A DNA stretch of 64,000 nucleotides, from NCBI RefSeq assembly GCF_018618475.1, contig NZ_JACSMD010000001.1, positions 1,984,001 to 2,048,000 of the forward strand, read 5' to 3'. The notes beneath the pieces are model-generated. The model was not told where the DNA came from, ran no database searches, and saw only the letters and a program-made list of their open reading frames with translations. This DNA is from Exiguobacterium sp. s122. GTDB taxonomy: Bacteria; Bacillota; Bacilli; Exiguobacteriales; Exiguobacteriaceae. Position 1 is the first letter of the stretch. The number at the start of each line of letters is the position of its first letter. The position numbers and the translations under genes are program-made. Positions 62,962-64,000 of the stretch are shown here, one piece after another.

Positions 62962-62975
62962 TGATAACGTTTACA
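62962..62975. promoter_or_regulatory. Perfect cre (CcpA) site between glgC and the PBP gene
   Basis: TGATAACGTTTACA matches TGWNANCGNTNWCA at all defined positions. It overlaps the spacer of a minus-strand TATAAT element and lies 84 bases before glgC, and about 55 before the PBP gene. Confidence 0.7.
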
Positions 62976-63002
62976 TTTTGAAATTTATTGAAAGATTGAC
63001 GA

Positions 63003-63008
63003 TATAAT
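63003..63008 (+). promoter_or_regulatory. Likely -10 of the PBP gene
   Basis: TATAAT at 63003-63008, with TTGAAA at 62978-62983 as a possible -35 at a long 19-bp spacing. Confidence 0.4.
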
Positions 63009-63030
63009 GAATGAAGAGAGGGGTGAGCGA

Positions 63031-64000
63031 ATGCGCGCATGGGTAGGAACACTCTTTTTTGCCGGATTGATGGCTGTGGGGGTCACAGTGAGCAGTGCGT
63101 TAAAAGAGGAAATCGAACAAGCGAAGACGATTGTTGCATGGGGGGAAGAGACCGTCCAGGCGGCACCGTTGTCGACGAAGCATGCTGTCACGCTCGCTTA
63201 TCAAGGCGGTACGGAGACACTTTATTTAAGCGGCCGCCGCGATGACGTCTCTCTTGACGGACTCCCTAATTATATTCGCGACGCCATCATGATTATAGAA
63301 GATCGTAAATTCAACGCCCATCCTGGTTACGACCTCGGAGGGATTGCCCGGGCCTTTATTAACAACGCCAATGAGACCTCCGTCCAAGGCGGGAGCACCA
63401 TTACGCAACAGTTAGCACGGAACGTTTACTTGACGCACGAGCGGACGTACGAACGCAAAGTGAAGGAATTGATGGTCGCTCGCGCACTCGAAAAAAATTA
63501 TAGTAAGAAAGAAATTATGACGGCATATAGTAACGTCATCTTCTTCGGACATAATGTATATGGGATTCAATCGGCGGCCGATACGTACTTCGCCCGCCCC
63601 CTTGAAGACTTGAACTGGAATCAGATTGCTTACTTATTAACGGTGCCGAACAATCCGTCCTTATATGACCCGCTCAACCCGTCCCCCGCGTTCTATGAAC
63701 GAAAAGACCGGATTTTGACGCAGTTAAAAGAGGCCGGGCTCATCTCACAAAAAGCCTATGACGCGGCACACGGCGTGAAACTGAAGGCTAGCTACCAACG
63801 GCACGAGATTCGTTATCCCGACTATATGGATGCCGTTGTTAAAGACGCCATCCGGCTCGTTCGAACCCGCTACGACCTAGATGAAGAAGCGGCACGCGAC
63901 TACTTGGCTAGCAACCAGGCGACAATCGACACGTACTTGTCGGTCTCGCGTCAACAGTCAGCGAAACGGGAACTGAGCAAACTCCCTGCTGGACTAAACG
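63031..64000 (+). CDS. Class A penicillin-binding protein (GT51), N-terminal part
   Basis: The reading frame is open to the window end. It starts MRAWVGTLFFAGLMAVGV, a membrane anchor, then a GT51 glycosyltransferase domain: IEDRKFNAHPGYDLGGIARA with the catalytic Glu, VQGGSTITQQLARN, and YSNVIFFGHNVYGIQSAADTYF. The transpeptidase domain lies beyond the window. It polymerises and cross-links peptidoglycan outside the membrane. GAGAGGGGTG precedes the ATG. Divergent from glgC. Confidence 0.9.
   Translation, partial: MRAWVGTLFFAGLMAVGVTVSSALKEEIEQAKTIVAWGEETVQAAPLSTKHAVTLAYQGGTETLYLSGRRDDVSLDGLPNYIRDAIMIIEDRKFNAHPGYDLGGIARAFINNANETSVQGGSTITQQLARNVYLTHERTYERKVKELMVARALEKNYSKKEIMTAYSNVIFFGHNVYGIQSAADTYFARPLEDLNWNQIAYLLTVPNNPSLYDPLNPSPAFYERKDRILTQLKEAGLISQKAYDAAHGVKLKASYQRHEIRYPDYMDAVVKDAIRLVRTRYDLDEEAARDYLASNQATIDTYLSVSRQQSAKRELSKLPAGLN

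Noticed and set aside
1-64000. Insertion sequences, prophage, CRISPR arrays, tRNA or rRNA genes
   Set aside because: No transposase or integrase frames, no regularly spaced direct repeats, and no tRNA or rRNA sequences were seen; the window looks like core chromosome.

Overview
The window looks like chromosomal DNA of a low-to-mid GC Bacilli, most likely Exiguobacterium or a close relative. The evidence is a C30-type carotenoid cluster (crtM plus three CrtN/CrtP-type genes), the Bacillus-like block ecsAB / hit / yhaH / hpr / yhaI / prsA / yhaM, a hemE-hemH-hemY operon, addAB with a 4Fe-4S AddB, TnrA, ComK, CsoR-CopA-CopZ and an MsmX-type ATPase. Gene assignments rest on family motifs and gene order read by eye; no database search was run.

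Layout. 1-5.9 kb: carotenoid genes (end of a crtP-type gene, then crtM, crtN and a third paralogue on the other strand) and a methyltransferase. Between the convergent crt units lies a gene-free stretch (590-1009) that looks like an independent small RNA built from hairpins with C-rich loops. 6-9.4 kb: YisL and a response regulator/sensor kinase pair. 9.5-16.5 kb: addA and addB. 16.7-21.7 kb: truncated haemoglobin, two uncharacterised small proteins, an RND exporter and comK. 21.8-26.8 kb: a CssRS-like two-component system, a putative Fur-controlled 30-residue membrane peptide, and the csoR-copA-copZ copper operon. 26.9-34.5 kb: acyl-CoA ligase, a degenerate PTS IIA-like protein, lipoate ligase, HAD phosphatase, hemEHY. 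34.6-36.4 kb: divergent tnrA and amtB sharing a perfect TnrA/GlnR box. 36.4-44.3 kb: ecsAB, a GlsB-type stress protein, a TcaA-like protein, hit, yhaH, hpr, yhaI, prsA and yhaM. 44.4-52.5 kb: corA, dinB behind an SOS box, a YhzD-like protein, an SLC13 permease, yheA, yheB, a PucR/CdaR-type regulator and msmX. 52.5-56.7 kb: an amino-acid ABC binding protein and permease without an ATPase, pgcA, and a two-domain sulfurtransferase. 56.7-62.9 kb: the glycogen operon glgC-glgD-glgA-glgP. The window ends inside a class A penicillin-binding protein.

Much of the regulation can be read directly. It includes a TnrA box, an SOS box, a Fur-like box, a sigma-B-like promoter, cre-like sites at msmX and glgC, and many intrinsic terminators, several of them bidirectional between convergent genes. 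pgcA, glgCDAP and msmX together suggest carbon storage and sugar uptake under catabolite control. AddAB, DinB and ComK cover DNA repair and competence. CssRS, PrsA and Hpr cover protein secretion and its control. The most unusual element is the candidate RNA at about 652-977. It has at least five hairpins whose loops read TCCCC or TTCCCC, which could pair with the GGGGA-type Shine-Dalgarno sequences common in this window.
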